In this document: in pieces, positions 36,702 to 45,161 of the stretch
Numbering within the stretch: the stretch's first letter is position 1
How the letters are laid out: the number at the start of each line of letters is the position of its first letter
DNA from: Phenylobacterium sp.
GTDB lineage: Bacteria > Pseudomonadota > Alphaproteobacteria > Caulobacterales > Caulobacteraceae
NCBI GenBank assembly: GCA_018001015.1
Contig: JAGNIV010000010.1
Location: 65,718 to 129,717 of the forward strand
Reading direction: 5' to 3'
Length of the DNA: 64,000 nucleotides
Translations under genes and position numbers: made by a program
Notes under the pieces: generated by a model
What the model was told of the DNA's origin: nothing
The model's input: only the letters and a program-made list of their open reading frames with translations
Databases searched by the model: none

Positions 36702-37196
36702 TCAACCCGCCGGAGCGTCCGGGGCGGGGGTCCCGCCGGAGGAGGGGCCGCCGGTATCGGTGATGAGGTTGATCGAGGTGAAGCCGGAGGTCGACAGCGC
36801 CGCCATCACCTGGGCGACGATCGAATAGGAGGCACGGCCGTCAGCGCGGACATAGATCGGCTTGGTGGTGTCGCCGGCCATGGCCCGCAGACGCGGCGAG
36901 AGCCCGGCGAACACCACGGGTTCCTCCTGCACGAACAGCGAGCCGTCGGCGCGGATGGTGACCGTCAGCGGCTCGGACTGGTCCTGCATGGAGCCGGCCT
37001 CGGTCTTCGGCAGCTCCACGGGAACCCCTACGGTCAGCAGCGGGGCGGAGATCATGAAGACGATCAGCAGCACCAGCATCACGTCCACCAGGGGCGTGAC
37101 GTTGATCTCCGACAGGGCGCCCCGGCGGCCGCCACGGCGGCGCCTGCGGCCGCCGCCGCCGGAGGCTGAGAAGGCGTCGTGGCTCGAGATCGCCAT
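36702..37196 (-). CDS. tolR: ExbD/TolR-family biopolymer transport protein
   Basis: A 164-residue protein with an N-terminal Arg/Gly-rich segment, one membrane helix containing the conserved aspartate ([19 protein letters not shown]), and a periplasmic ExbD domain ending in a Gly/Pro-rich tail. TolR and TolQ form the proton-driven motor of the Tol system. It lies 3 bases after tolQ. Confidence 0.95.
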   Translation of the reverse strand: MAISSHDAFSASGGGGRRRRRGGRRGALSEINVTPLVDVMLVLLIVFMISAPLLTVGVPVELPKTEAGSMQDQSEPLTVTIRADGSLFVQEEPVVFAGLSPRLRAMAGDTTKPIYVRADGRASYSIVAQVMAALSTSGFTSINLITDTGGPSSGGTPAPDAPAG

Positions 37197-37199
37197 GGC

Positions 37200-37910
37200 T
37201 CAGGCCCGGTCCGCCAGCCGCCGCTGGATGGCGGTGGAGAGGTCGTCGGCGAAGCCTTCTAGGCGGCCCGTATAGCGCGAGGCGTCGGTGGAGAACTTGT
37301 TGTAGGCCACATAGGCCGGGATGGCGGCGATCAGGCCAATGGCGGTGGCGAACAGGGCCTCGGCGATGGAGGGGGCGACCACGGCCAGGTTGGTGTTCTT
37401 CTGGATGGCGATCTCCTGGAAGGCGTTCATGATCCCCCAGACGGTGCCGAACAGGCCGATGAACGGCGAGGCGGTGGCGACGATGGCCAGGGAGCCGAGG
37501 CCGTCCTCCACCCGCTGAGCCTCGCGGGCGATGGTGGTGTCCAGCACCCGGTCGATACGCTGGATCAGGAAGGCGGCCTGGCTATCGGTGGACAGGCCCT
37601 TGCCGCGAGCGTCGCGCCACTCGCGCAGGGCGCCCTGCAGCATGCGGGGCAGGGCGTGCTTGGGCCGCTCGCCGGCCTCGGCGGCGATGTCCTCCAGGCT
37701 GCGGCCGGAGGAGACCTGGTTCTCGAACTTGTCAGCCTGGCCGTTCAGCACGCTGAAGCGGAAGAACTTGTCGATGATCACCGTCCACGACCACAGCGAC
37801 GACAGCGCCAGGCCCGTCATCACGCTCTTCACCACCCAGTCGGCGCGCATGAAGAGGGAGATGAAGGAGAAGGTCTCGGGGGTGATCGCGGCGGGGACTG
37901 CGGGGTCCAT
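37200..37910 (-). CDS. tolQ: MotA/TolQ/ExbB proton channel protein TolQ
   Basis: A 236-residue inner-membrane protein starting at 37910 ([19 protein letters not shown]); the extra upstream 24 codons are Arg/Pro-rich and have no ribosome site. Three helices are visible (about 22-42, 133-158 and 168-192); [26 protein letters not shown] and [22 protein letters not shown] are signature TolQ/ExbB segments. It forms a pentamer around TolR and powers Tol-Pal. Confidence 0.95.
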   Translation of the reverse strand: MDPAVPAAITPETFSFISLFMRADWVVKSVMTGLALSSLWSWTVIIDKFFRFSVLNGQADKFENQVSSGRSLEDIAAEAGERPKHALPRMLQGALREWRDARGKGLSTDSQAAFLIQRIDRVLDTTIAREAQRVEDGLGSLAIVATASPFIGLFGTVWGIMNAFQEIAIQKNTNLAVVAPSIAEALFATAIGLIAAIPAYVAYNKFSTDASRYTGRLEGFADDLSTAIQRRLADRA

Positions 37911-37985
37911 GCGGCCTGGGCTCCGTGGTTTGCGTCCGGCCAGGATTGGCTTGGGACGGCGCAGTGTCGAACTTATGGCCAAGCC

Positions 37986-38423
37986 CTAGCAAAAGAGAGG
38001 CCGAAGCGTCGCTATGAGTTCTTTAGGCGGCTTTCGTGGCCGTCCTGTCAGATCGATACAGGCGGCCTCCACCACGGCCTGGGCAATCAGTTGCTCGCCA
38101 CGGGTGATCTTCTGGTCGATGAACAGGCGCGGGCCCGCCATCCGGTCGTAGGTGGTGCGCACCAGCAGCGCGTCGTCGATGCGGGCCGGGGCCTTGAAGT
38201 CGATCTCCAGCCGCACGACGGTGAACGCCGCCGGGTCGGGACGGTCCAGCAGCTGCGCGTGACCGATGCCCGCCACCCGCAGGAAGTCGCTGCGGCCGCG
38301 CTCGAAAAACTGCACGTACTGGCCGTGATAGACGACGCCGGTGAAGTCGGTGTCCTCATAGTAGATCCGCACCGGCAACTGGTGTTCGCGGCCGACGATC
38401 TCGCCGGCATAGGGTTCGGTCAT
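37986..38423 (-). CDS. ybgC: Tol-Pal-associated acyl-CoA thioesterase
   Basis: A 145-residue hotdog-fold enzyme. RIYYEDTDFTGVVYHGQYVQF is the YbgC active-site segment, with catalytic Asp and the loop VVYH. It hydrolyses short- or medium-chain acyl-CoA or acyl-ACP thioesters. Gene position just before tolQ is conserved in proteobacteria. Its start ATG overlaps the stop of the preceding membrane gene by 4 bases (ATGA). Confidence 0.93.
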   Translation of the reverse strand: MTEPYAGEIVGREHQLPVRIYYEDTDFTGVVYHGQYVQFFERGRSDFLRVAGIGHAQLLDRPDPAAFTVVRLEIDFKAPARIDDALLVRTTYDRMAGPRLFIDQKITRGEQLIAQAVVEAACIDLTGRPRKPPKELIATLRPLFC

Positions 38424-38791
38424 TGGCGTCGGTCCTGCAGCATGGCCGAGGTAAGGAGGGCGCCGACCCCGAACAGCAGCCAGGCCGCGCCGTTCACCAG
38501 GCGCGCGGGGTTCGAGGTGTAGAGTTCAGGTGACCAGGTCATGGCCGCCGCGTCCAGCAGCGCCCCCACCAGAGATATGATGGCGGCGGTGGGCAGGCGG
38601 GGCGTCTGGCCTCCGGCGGTCAGCCGGTGGACGCTGCTCAACAGCACCGGCGCCAGCAGGGCGGTGAGGCCAAACAGGATCGCGGTGGCGTACCCGCCGC
38701 TGAACACCCCCCAGGGCATGGCGAGCCGGATGAACGCCGCGGCCAGGAACCAGAGCACGGCGCCCAGCAGGATCAGGGAAAGGGTACGCAT
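38420..38791 (-). CDS. membrane protein (DUF5367-like)
   Basis: A 123-residue protein with four hydrophobic segments (MRTLSLILLGAVLWFLAAAF, then around 30-50, 70-88 and 99-116). The length and arginine before the second helix (AFIRLAMPWGVF) recall small DUF5367 proteins. It is between ruvB and ybgC and overlaps ybgC by 4 bases, so it is co-translated. The start at 38791 is favoured over 38845 because the helix begins there. Role unknown. Confidence 0.6.
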   Translation of the reverse strand: MRTLSLILLGAVLWFLAAAFIRLAMPWGVFSGGYATAILFGLTALLAPVLLSSVHRLTAGGQTPRLPTAAIISLVGALLDAAAMTWSPELYTSNPARLVNGAAWLLFGVGALLTSAMLQDRRQ

Positions 38792-38841
38792 CAGTCCCTT
38801 ATGCCTGGGGCGACCCGATGGGGTCGAGGGCCAATGCCCGC

Positions 38842-39876
38842 TCACTCCTCCGCAAACAGCCCCGCCTGTCCGCCCGCCTGGATCTGTGGCGGCGGGGTCA
38901 GGCCGATGTGGGTGTAGGCCTTGGCGCAGACCATGCGTCCGCGCGGCGTCCGCTGAATGAAGCCCTGTTGCAGCAGGAACGGCTCGATGACGTCCTCCAC
39001 CGCGTCGCGAGCCTCGGCGATGGCGTAGGCCAGGGTCTCGACCCCGGCCGGGCCGCCGCCATAGTTCTCGATCAGGGCGCGTAGATAGCGGCGGTCCAGG
39101 GCGTCCAGGCCGGCCTCGTCGACGTCGAGGCGGGCCAGAGCCTTGGCGGCGGCCTTCTGATCGATGAGGGTCGCGCCATCGGCGGCGGCGAAGTCGCGGA
39201 CCCGGCGCAGCAGCCGGCCGGCGACGCGGGGCGTCCCTCTCGCGCGGGCGGCGATCTCCAGAGCGCCGTCCGGCGACAGCTCCAGGTTCATCTTGCGCGC
39301 CGCCTGGGTCAGCACCTTTTGCAGCTCGCCGTGGGTATAGAATTCCAGGCGCAGGGGGATACCGAAGCGGTCACGCAGTGGGGTGGCCAGCAGGCCCGCC
39401 CGCGTCGTCGCCGCCACCAGGGTGAAGGGCGCCAGGTCGATGCGAATCGAGCGGGCCGAGGGGCCGTCGCCGATGATCAGATCGAGGACATGATCTTCCA
39501 TCGCCGGGTAGAGGATCTCCTCCACATTGGCCGGCAGGCGGTGAATCTCGTCGATGAACAGCACATCGCGGGGTTCGAGATTGGTGAGGATCGCGGCCAG
39601 GTCGCCGGCCTTGGCCAGCACCGGGCCGCTGGTGGCTCGGAAGTTCACGCCCAGTTCGCGGGCGACGATCTGGGCGAGCGTGGTCTTGCCCAGGCCCGGC
39701 GGACCAAACAGCAGGACGTGGTCCAGGGCCTCCTCGCGCGCCTTGGCCGCCTCGATGAACACCGAGAGATTGCCCTTGGCCTGCTCCTGGCCGACGAACT
39801 CCGCCAGCGTCTGGGGCCGGAGGGCCTTGTCGGAGCTTTCGAGGGGGACTTCCTCGCCGGAGACCAGGCGGGTCAT
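38842..39876 (-). CDS. ruvB: Holliday junction branch migration helicase RuvB
   Basis: A 344-residue AAA+ motor. [19 protein letters not shown] begins the domain, Walker A is GPPGLGKTT, Walker B is [11 protein letters not shown], and [24 protein letters not shown] covers sensor 1 and arginine finger region. The C-terminal winged helix ends with [19 protein letters not shown]. Together with RuvA it drives branch migration. Its ATG overlaps the ruvA stop (ATGA). Confidence 0.97.
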   Translation of the reverse strand: MTRLVSGEEVPLESSDKALRPQTLAEFVGQEQAKGNLSVFIEAAKAREEALDHVLLFGPPGLGKTTLAQIVARELGVNFRATSGPVLAKAGDLAAILTNLEPRDVLFIDEIHRLPANVEEILYPAMEDHVLDLIIGDGPSARSIRIDLAPFTLVAATTRAGLLATPLRDRFGIPLRLEFYTHGELQKVLTQAARKMNLELSPDGALEIAARARGTPRVAGRLLRRVRDFAAADGATLIDQKAAAKALARLDVDEAGLDALDRRYLRALIENYGGGPAGVETLAYAIAEARDAVEDVIEPFLLQQGFIQRTPRGRMVCAKAYTHIGLTPPPQIQAGGQAGLFAEE

Positions 39877-40487
39877 CGGCCGAGTTCCTGCAAGCCGGCC
39901 TTGATCAACACCTGGACGGTGGCCTCATCTCCCAGGCGCAGGGCGGCCTGCTCGACGACGCGGCGCGCGTTCACCTCGGCGATGCCCAGGCCCATCAGGG
40001 CCGAGACCGCCTCGCCGGTGGCCGACGGGGCGAGCGGGGCGGGCGACATGGCCGTGGCGTGGAAGGCGGCGGCCGGGCCATCGGTGAGCGGCTTGTCCTT
40101 CAGTTCAGTGACGATGCGCAGGGCGAGCTTGGGTCCGACCCCGTTGGCGCGGGCGACGGCGGCCTTGTCCTCGCGGGCGGCGGCCTGGGCGAGTTCGGCG
40201 GGCGACAGGATATCCAGCACCCCCAGCGCCGCCTTGGGTCCGACCCCCTGGATGGATTGCAGCACCACGAAGGCGCGGCGCTCATCGCGGCCGAGGAAGC
40301 CGTAGAGCCGCATGCCGGTGGCCTCCGACCACTGGGTCTCGACGTGCAGCACCGCCTCCTCGCCCAGGGCCGGCAGGTGGGCGAGCGTGCGCGATCCGCA
40401 GCGCACCACATAGCCGACGCCGGCGACGTCGATCAGGGCGTCTTCCTCGCCGACCTCGGCCACCAGGCCCCGCAGCCGCCCGATCAC
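39873..40487 (-). CDS. ruvA: Holliday junction-binding protein RuvA
   Basis: A 204-residue protein with a GTG start, [16 protein letters not shown]. The first domain is the OB fold, then HhH motifs around [17 protein letters not shown] and [18 protein letters not shown], followed by the flexible C-terminal domain that contacts RuvB ([16 protein letters not shown]). It overlaps ruvC and ruvB by 4 bases on each side, indicating tight translational coupling. Confidence 0.96.
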   Translation of the reverse strand: MIGRLRGLVAEVGEEDALIDVAGVGYVVRCGSRTLAHLPALGEEAVLHVETQWSEATGMRLYGFLGRDERRAFVVLQSIQGVGPKAALGVLDILSPAELAQAAAREDKAAVARANGVGPKLALRIVTELKDKPLTDGPAAAFHATAMSPAPLAPSATGEAVSALMGLGIAEVNARRVVEQAALRLGDEATVQVLIKAGLQELGR

Positions 40488-40984
40488 GCCGCGGCTCCCA
40501 GCTTGCGGGCCTTGCGGGCATGGGCGTGGGCGATGGCGACGGCCAGGGCGTCGGCGGCGTCGGCGCTGGCGGGCCCGGCCTTGGGCAGCAGGCGGGCGAT
40601 CATGAAGGCGACCTGGGTCTTGTCGGCGGCCCCTGTGCCCACCACCGATTTCTTGACCACCGTGGCGGCGTACTCCGCCACCGGCAGGCCAGCGCGGGCC
40701 GGGACCACCAGGGCCATGGCGCGCGCGTGCCCCAGCTTCAGGGCCGAGGCGGCGTTGTTGTTCATGAAGGTCTCCTCCACCGCGGCCTCGTGCGGCGCGT
40801 GCTCGGCGACGATGGCGCTGATGCCCTCGAACAGGGCCAACAGGCGCTCGGAAAACGGCAGGGAGTCCTTGGGTGCGATCACGCCATGAGCCACGTGGGT
40901 CAGCCGCGCGCCGTCGATCTCGATCACGCCCCAGCCGGTGCGGCGAAGACCCGGATCGAGGCCGAGGATGCGGATGGCGGTCAT
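40484..40984 (-). CDS. ruvC: Holliday junction resolvase RuvC
   Basis: A 166-residue nuclease. The start at 40984 ([20 protein letters not shown]) is favoured; a TTG four codons upstream has no better site. The metal-binding carboxylates are the aspartate in GLDPG, the glutamate in AVEETFMN, and the aspartates in the [12 protein letters not shown] segment. It cuts the branch point in concert with RuvAB. First gene of the ruv-tol run. In many alphaproteobacteria yebC precedes it, but not here. Confidence 0.95.
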   Translation of the reverse strand: MTAIRILGLDPGLRRTGWGVIEIDGARLTHVAHGVIAPKDSLPFSERLLALFEGISAIVAEHAPHEAAVEETFMNNNAASALKLGHARAMALVVPARAGLPVAEYAATVVKKSVVGTGAADKTQVAFMIARLLPKAGPASADAADALAVAIAHAHARKARKLGAAA

Positions 40985-41039
40985 GACGGGACTCAAGGCG
41001 CGTTCGGGATATGTTCCGGTGATACAGCGGCCTTCCGGG

Positions 41040-41762
41040 TTAAGGAAGGGTGTTCTGGGCCCTCGCCTCCACCGCCACGATCTCGTGGCCCGGCCCCTTG
41101 CGCACCACCAGGTCGGCCTGGTCGCGGGCCGGGGCGATGTGGTCGTGGAGGTTCTTCAGGTTGACCTTCTCCCAGACCATCTTCGCCAGCCCCTCGGTCT
41201 CGGGCCGGCTCATGTGCCGGAAGCGGGCGTAGAAGGAGGCGGGGTCATGCTCAGCCGCCTCCCACAGACCCAGGAAGCGGGCGACGTACCAGGCCTCGAG
41301 GTCCGCCTCCTCGGCGTCCAGATAGATCAGGCAGTCGATCAGCGACGGGCCGTGAGTGGGGATCAGGTTCAGGCCCTCGATCACCAGGATCGCGGGCGGA
41401 TCGAGGGTGCGGGCCAGCGCCGGGTCGATGTCGTAGGTGACGTGGGAATAGCCGGGGAAGGCGGTGGGCGCCCGGCGCACGCTCTCCAGGGCCGCGCGCA
41501 GGGCGGCGTGGTCATAGGAGGGCGGGAAACCCTTCTGGTTCAGGATATCCAGCTCCGTCAGCCTGGCGTTGGAGAACAGGAATCCATCGGTGCAGACCAG
41601 CTCCACCCTCTCCCCCGCCCCCGCCAGATGCTCAGCCAGGTCGGCGGCGAACACGCTCTTGCCCGCCGCCACCGCGCCTGTGACGCCGATGATGTAGGTT
41701 CCTGACGCGGGCCTGCGCGCCGCGAGGCGCTCGGCCACCTCGCTCAGATCCATCCCGGCCAT
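41040..41762 (-). CDS. CoaA-family (type I pantothenate kinase-like) P-loop kinase, short form
   Basis: A 240-residue protein starting at 41762 with GGAGG four to eight bases upstream. Walker A is GVTGAVAAGKS, followed by ELVCTDGFLFSN and LNQKGFPPSYD, YSHVTYDIDP and LVIEGLNLI: all CoaA signatures that bind ATP and pantothenate. Full-length type I CoaA has about 310 residues; the first 70 or so are missing here, so it could be a functional short paralogue with another substrate. It precedes ruvC by 55 bases in the same direction. Confidence 0.75.
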   Translation of the reverse strand: MAGMDLSEVAERLAARRPASGTYIIGVTGAVAAGKSVFAADLAEHLAGAGERVELVCTDGFLFSNARLTELDILNQKGFPPSYDHAALRAALESVRRAPTAFPGYSHVTYDIDPALARTLDPPAILVIEGLNLIPTHGPSLIDCLIYLDAEEADLEAWYVARFLGLWEAAEHDPASFYARFRHMSRPETEGLAKMVWEKVNLKNLHDHIAPARDQADLVVRKGPGHEIVAVEARAQNTLP

Positions 41763-41843
41763 TGACCCTCCGCACGTTTTCAGCGCCGACCCTGACACAG
41801 GGCCCCAGCGTTCGGCTAGATGGGTGAAAGAGGGGAAATCAGC

Positions 41844-42275
41844 ATGGCGAACACCAGCAACAACACGTCCGTCGAGGACCTGAACCGCGCCAATGAGGGC
41901 AAGCTGCCGGGTCATCTGGGCCTCACCGTCACCGAGGTCGCGGACGGCCGCGTGGTGGGGCGGTTCGAGGTGCGGTCAGACCTGGTGGCCCATACCGGCT
42001 TCCTGCTGGCCGGCTGCCTGCTGTCGGTGGCCGACATCCTCTGCGCCTACGGGGTCTCCACCGTCTGGCCCGAGGGGGCCTCAGGCTTCACCACCGCCGA
42101 GGTGAAGTGCAACTTCATGAGCACCCTGCGGGAGGGCGCGGTGATCTGCACCGCCCAGATGCTGCACGGCGGCCGCACCACCCAGGTCTGGGATGCGACC
42201 CTGACGGACGCGGCCACGGGCAAGCTGATGGCCGCCTTCCGCTGCACCCAGATCATCCTCTATCCGAGAGCCTAG
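41844..42275 (+). CDS. hotdog-fold thioesterase
   Basis: A 143-residue protein. The start at 41844 has AGAGGGGAAA 8 bases upstream and is preferred to the ATG at 41820. HTGFLLAGCLLSVADILCAYGV fits the PaaI-type helix with an acidic residue, and TAEVKCNFMSTLREGAVICTAQMLHGGRTTQVW is the conserved sheet. Cytoplasmic acyl-CoA thioesterase is likely. It is divergent from the CoaA-like gene. Confidence 0.82.
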   Translation: MANTSNNTSVEDLNRANEGKLPGHLGLTVTEVADGRVVGRFEVRSDLVAHTGFLLAGCLLSVADILCAYGVSTVWPEGASGFTTAEVKCNFMSTLREGAVICTAQMLHGGRTTQVWDATLTDAATGKLMAAFRCTQIILYPRA

Positions 42276-42296
42276 GCGGACCGTTCGCACAACATC

Positions 42297-42390
42297 CGTC
42301 ATCCCGGACGCCGATAGGCGATCCGGGACCCAGGGGGATTGCCGCGGCCCCTGGGTCCCGGGTCTTCGCTGCGCTACGCCCGGGAAGACG
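42297..42390. repeat. palindromic intergenic repeat, family A copy 2
   Basis: Bounded by CGTCATCCCGG and CCCGGGAAGACG, with core GGGACCCAGGGGGATT and GCGGCCCCTGGGTCCCGG. The core nearly equals that of 5438-5535. It lies between two converging genes and contains the stop codon of the VOC gene (42374-42376), so the element has replaced or extended that gene's C-terminus. Confidence 0.8.
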
Positions 42391-42808
42391 TGGTGGCGGA
42401 AGCTTGCGCCTCGCTCTTGGGCGGCGGCGCCTGCAGCAGTTCGATGGTGTAGCCGTCGGGGTCCTTGGCCAGGCCGACCACAGCGCCGCCCAGGCTCGCG
42501 ATGGGCGCCGGTTCGCGGATGATGGTCAGGCCGTCGGCCTTGATGCGGTCGCTCACCGCCTTGGGGTCGGTGACGTAGAAGACCAGCTTGATGGGGTTGT
42601 CCTTGTAGTTCCGCTCCGAGCCGTCGGTGTAGTGCATCAGCACCACCGCGGTGCGGCCCTCGAAGGCCACCACCACCTCGTCCATATAGTCCAGCTTGAA
42701 GGTCTGAACCTGCTTCATGCCCAGGACCCGAGTGTAGAAGTCCGTCGAGCGGGCCAGGTCGCTGACCCCGATGCCGGTGGCGCCGAGATAGTCGGGAGAG
42801 CGGGGCAT
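42374..42808 (-). CDS. VOC-family (glyoxalase/dioxygenase-like) protein
   Basis: A 144-residue protein starting at 42808 (MPRSPDYLGATGIGVSDL). The first strand-turn STDFYTRVLGM and the later AKDPDGYTIELLQ are vicinal-oxygen-chelate signatures, with candidate metal residues His (MHYTDG) and Glu near ELLQ. Single-module VOC proteins pair up to form the active site of glyoxalase I, fosfomycin-resistance or extradiol enzymes. The C-terminal residues after PPPKSEA are encoded by the palindromic repeat. Substrate unknown. Confidence 0.85.
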   Translation of the reverse strand: MPRSPDYLGATGIGVSDLARSTDFYTRVLGMKQVQTFKLDYMDEVVVAFEGRTAVVLMHYTDGSERNYKDNPIKLVFYVTDPKAVSDRIKADGLTIIREPAPIASLGGAVVGLAKDPDGYTIELLQAPPPKSEAQASATTSSRA

Positions 42809-42878
42809 GGGCGTTTCCTTGGCCGGTTTGCGATCGTCGCGCGCAGCATACCGGAGCAAAGGATTTGAAAGATAGGCC

Positions 42879-43298
42879 CTACCGGTCGCGCCGGAACTTG
42901 GCGGCGTCCGCGGCCAGCGACGACTGCATCCTGGCCTCATCGTCCGCCTCGGCCTGGTAGGGCAGGCTGCCGGCCACGCCCCGGATGGCGAGCCAGAGCT
43001 GCAGGCTGAACTGAGGCAGGATCTTCAGGGGGCGGCGCTTGTCGGTGACGTCCCATCCGGCGGCCTCGAAGGCCTCAACCTGATCTCGCTCCGGCCTGCG
43101 ATCGATCTTGTCCCAGTCGGCGGGCAGGGGGACCGCGTCGGCCTCGTCCAGGGTCAGGCCGAAATTGGCGCGGCTGACCTCGTCCAACTTGGGAAACTCC
43201 GCCTGCGCGCCCGGCTCGCGCATGGCGGGCTTCATGACGGAGGCGAATTCCAGGTCGGCGATGCCGGGCAGGTCGATCAGGCGGCGCAGGGTGCTCAT
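42879..43298 (-). CDS. hypothetical protein
   Basis: A 139-residue soluble protein starting at 43298 (MSTLRRLIDLPGIADLEF). It contains EFPKLDEVSRANFGLTLDEAD, PADWDKIDRRPERDQVEAF and RPLKILPQFSLQLWL. No signal peptide, membrane segment or known motif. The longer frame upstream is Arg-rich noise. It lies 70 bases upstream of the VOC gene on the same strand and is divergent from the permease. Confidence 0.6.
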   Translation of the reverse strand: MSTLRRLIDLPGIADLEFASVMKPAMREPGAQAEFPKLDEVSRANFGLTLDEADAVPLPADWDKIDRRPERDQVEAFEAAGWDVTDKRRPLKILPQFSLQLWLAIRGVAGSLPYQAEADDEARMQSSLAADAAKFRRDR

Positions 43299-43375
43299 GG
43301 CCCGCAGTTTAGCCCAGAGCCCGGCGCGGCCCAAGCGGGGCTGGTCGCGCCGCTCACGCCTGCTACACCTTGGCC

Positions 43376-44668
43376 ATGGCCACCCCCGACGACTCCTACG
43401 ATCCCCTGACACCGGTGCCGGCGATCCGGCGGATATTCGCCACCGGCGACGCCTTCTCCCTGTGGTTCAGTCTGGGGATCGGCCTGCTGGTGCTGCAGGC
43501 CGGCGCCTTCCTGGTCCCCGGCCTCAGCCTGCCGCAGGCCCTGGCCGCCATCCTGGTGGGGTCTTTGCTGGGGGTGCTGCTGCTGTCGCTGGCGGGCGTG
43601 GTGGGGGCCGACACGGGGCTCTCGGCCATCGCCAGCCTGAGGCCGGCGCTGGGCGTGCGCGGCGCGGCGATCCCCGCGGTGCTCAACGCGGTCCAGCTCA
43701 CCGGCTGGGGCGCCTTCGAGATCATCGCCATGCGCGAGGCCGCCGACGCCCTGGCCAAACAGACCTTCGGGGTCTCCAACCCGCTGGCCTGGACCCTGCT
43801 GTTCGGCGCCCTGGCCACCGCCCTCGCCGTGATCGGGCCCGTGTCCTTCGTGCGCCGCTTCCTGCGGGCGTGGGGGCTGTGGCTGCTGCTGGCCGGCGCG
43901 GCCTGGCTGAGCTGGAAGCTGCTGGCCGACTACGATCTGCGGGCCCTGATGGCCAAGGCGGGGACCGGCGAGATGAGCTTCGGCGCCGGAGTCGACCTGG
44001 TGGTGGCCATGCCGCTCTCCTGGCTGCCGCTGATCGCCGACTATTCGCGGTTTGGCCGCTCGCCGCGCCAGATGTTCCGCGGCACGGCGGCGGGCTACCT
44101 GCTGGCCAATATCTGGTTCTTCAGCCTGGGCGCCTGCTACGCCCTGGCTTCCGGCGGCGGGGACGGCATGCTGCTGAGCGCGCTCGCGGCGGCGGGCGGC
44201 GGCGTCGCCCTGCTGATGATCCTCATCGACGAGACCGACAACACCTTCGCGGACATCCATTCGGCGGCGGTCTCAACCGCCACCCTGGTGCGGGCGCGGC
44301 CGGCGAGGCTGGCGATCGGCTACGGCCTGATCTGCACCGCCATCGCGGTGGCCGCGCCGCTGGCCCGGTACGAGGGCTTCCTGCTGCTGATCGGGTCGGT
44401 GTTCGCGCCCTTGTTCGGGGTGCTGCTCACCGACCACTTCATCGTGCGCCGCCGGGCCGTCGAGGCCGATGACATTGACCTCAAGGGCGGCGCCTACTGG
44501 TTCCAGGGCGGGTTCAGCGCGCGTGGCCTTGCCGCGTGGATCGTCGGCATCGCGGCCTATCAGGCGGTGACGCGGCTGGCGCCCGGTCTCGGGGCCACCC
44601 TGCCGGCCTTGGTCGTGGCCGCGGTGACCTACCTGTTGCTTACGACCGTGCGGCCCCGCCGCTCGTGA
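43376..44668 (+). CDS. NCS1-family permease (cytosine/hydroxymethylpyrimidine type)
   Basis: A 430-residue membrane transporter. About 12 hydrophobic segments, beginning after a short N-terminal tail (TPVPAIRRIFATGDAFSLWFSLGIGLL). NAVQLTGWGAFEIIAMREAA and PLSWLPLIADYSRFGRSPRQM are typical NCS1 transport segments; DETDNTFADIHSAAVST lies in a later helix. The nearest recognisable group is CytX/CodB-like, which imports pyrimidine precursors of thiamine or cytosine. I see no TPP riboswitch in front, so the thiamine link is only a guess. Confidence 0.85.
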   Translation: MATPDDSYDPLTPVPAIRRIFATGDAFSLWFSLGIGLLVLQAGAFLVPGLSLPQALAAILVGSLLGVLLLSLAGVVGADTGLSAIASLRPALGVRGAAIPAVLNAVQLTGWGAFEIIAMREAADALAKQTFGVSNPLAWTLLFGALATALAVIGPVSFVRRFLRAWGLWLLLAGAAWLSWKLLADYDLRALMAKAGTGEMSFGAGVDLVVAMPLSWLPLIADYSRFGRSPRQMFRGTAAGYLLANIWFFSLGACYALASGGGDGMLLSALAAAGGGVALLMILIDETDNTFADIHSAAVSTATLVRARPARLAIGYGLICTAIAVAAPLARYEGFLLLIGSVFAPLFGVLLTDHFIVRRRAVEADDIDLKGGAYWFQGGFSARGLAAWIVGIAAYQAVTRLAPGLGATLPALVVAAVTYLLLTTVRPRRS

Positions 44669-44909
44669 TGTCCTTGATCAGCGCCTGGAGTTGCGGCTTT
44701 CCGCCGGCGTTCCAGACCGCCTTCATGTGGTCGAGGGTGCGAGCCGCGGCGTCCTCGAACTTCCAGTCGCAGTCCTCGAAGCGGCAGTCCTGAAACACCG
44801 GGGCCTCGCCGCCGGCATAGACCAGGCGGCACTTCTGGAAGTCGCAGTCGTGGAACGTCTCGCCGTCGAGTTGGACGGTTTCACGGGTGAACGAGGTGGA
44901 GCTTTGCAT
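44640..44909 (-). CDS. small pentapeptide-repeat-like protein
   Basis: An 89-residue protein from 44909 (MQSSTSFTRETVQLDGETF). Two degenerate pentapeptide rungs, FHDCDFQKCRLVY and VFQDCRFEDCDWKF, show Cys/Phe positions every five residues, followed by a short helix (AAARTLDHMKAVW). The family is small and uncharacterised; these rungs form a right-handed beta-helix. The 3' end overlaps the permease gene by 29 bases in convergent orientation. Confidence 0.65.
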   Translation of the reverse strand: MQSSTSFTRETVQLDGETFHDCDFQKCRLVYAGGEAPVFQDCRFEDCDWKFEDAAARTLDHMKAVWNAGGKPQLQALIKDITSGGAARS

Positions 44910-45161
44910 GGCGCGGCCTTCCTGGGGTCTTTGGGGGCGAGGCGGCGGGCCCACCGCGAATGTCGCGGGTCAGGTTCGGCGAAGCGCTCGGCAGGGCGGC
45001 TAGACACCTGAACGGCGCGCAGAAAGCAAGCCCGGCCTGCGCAAACCGTGTCCGAGCCAATGTGTCGCAGCGCCGATTAGCAGTCTTCTCATCCAGGCCA
45101 GCGTAGCTCAGGGCTGAATCGCGAGGGAGATCCCTCAGACCACGACCGGAGTCAGACTGAG

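Noticed and set aside
44910-45015. A TPP-riboswitch-like stretch on the minus strand containing GAACCTGA upstream of the pentapeptide-like gene
   Set aside because: The CUGAGA core and the P3/P1 pairing of the thiamine riboswitch are missing, and the downstream gene is unrelated to thiamine.
45095-45161. tRNA-like GCGTAGCTCAG and small hairpins before the histidine kinase gene
   Set aside because: No T-arm GTTCRA, no acceptor pairing and no CCA end; only the D-arm words are matched by chance.
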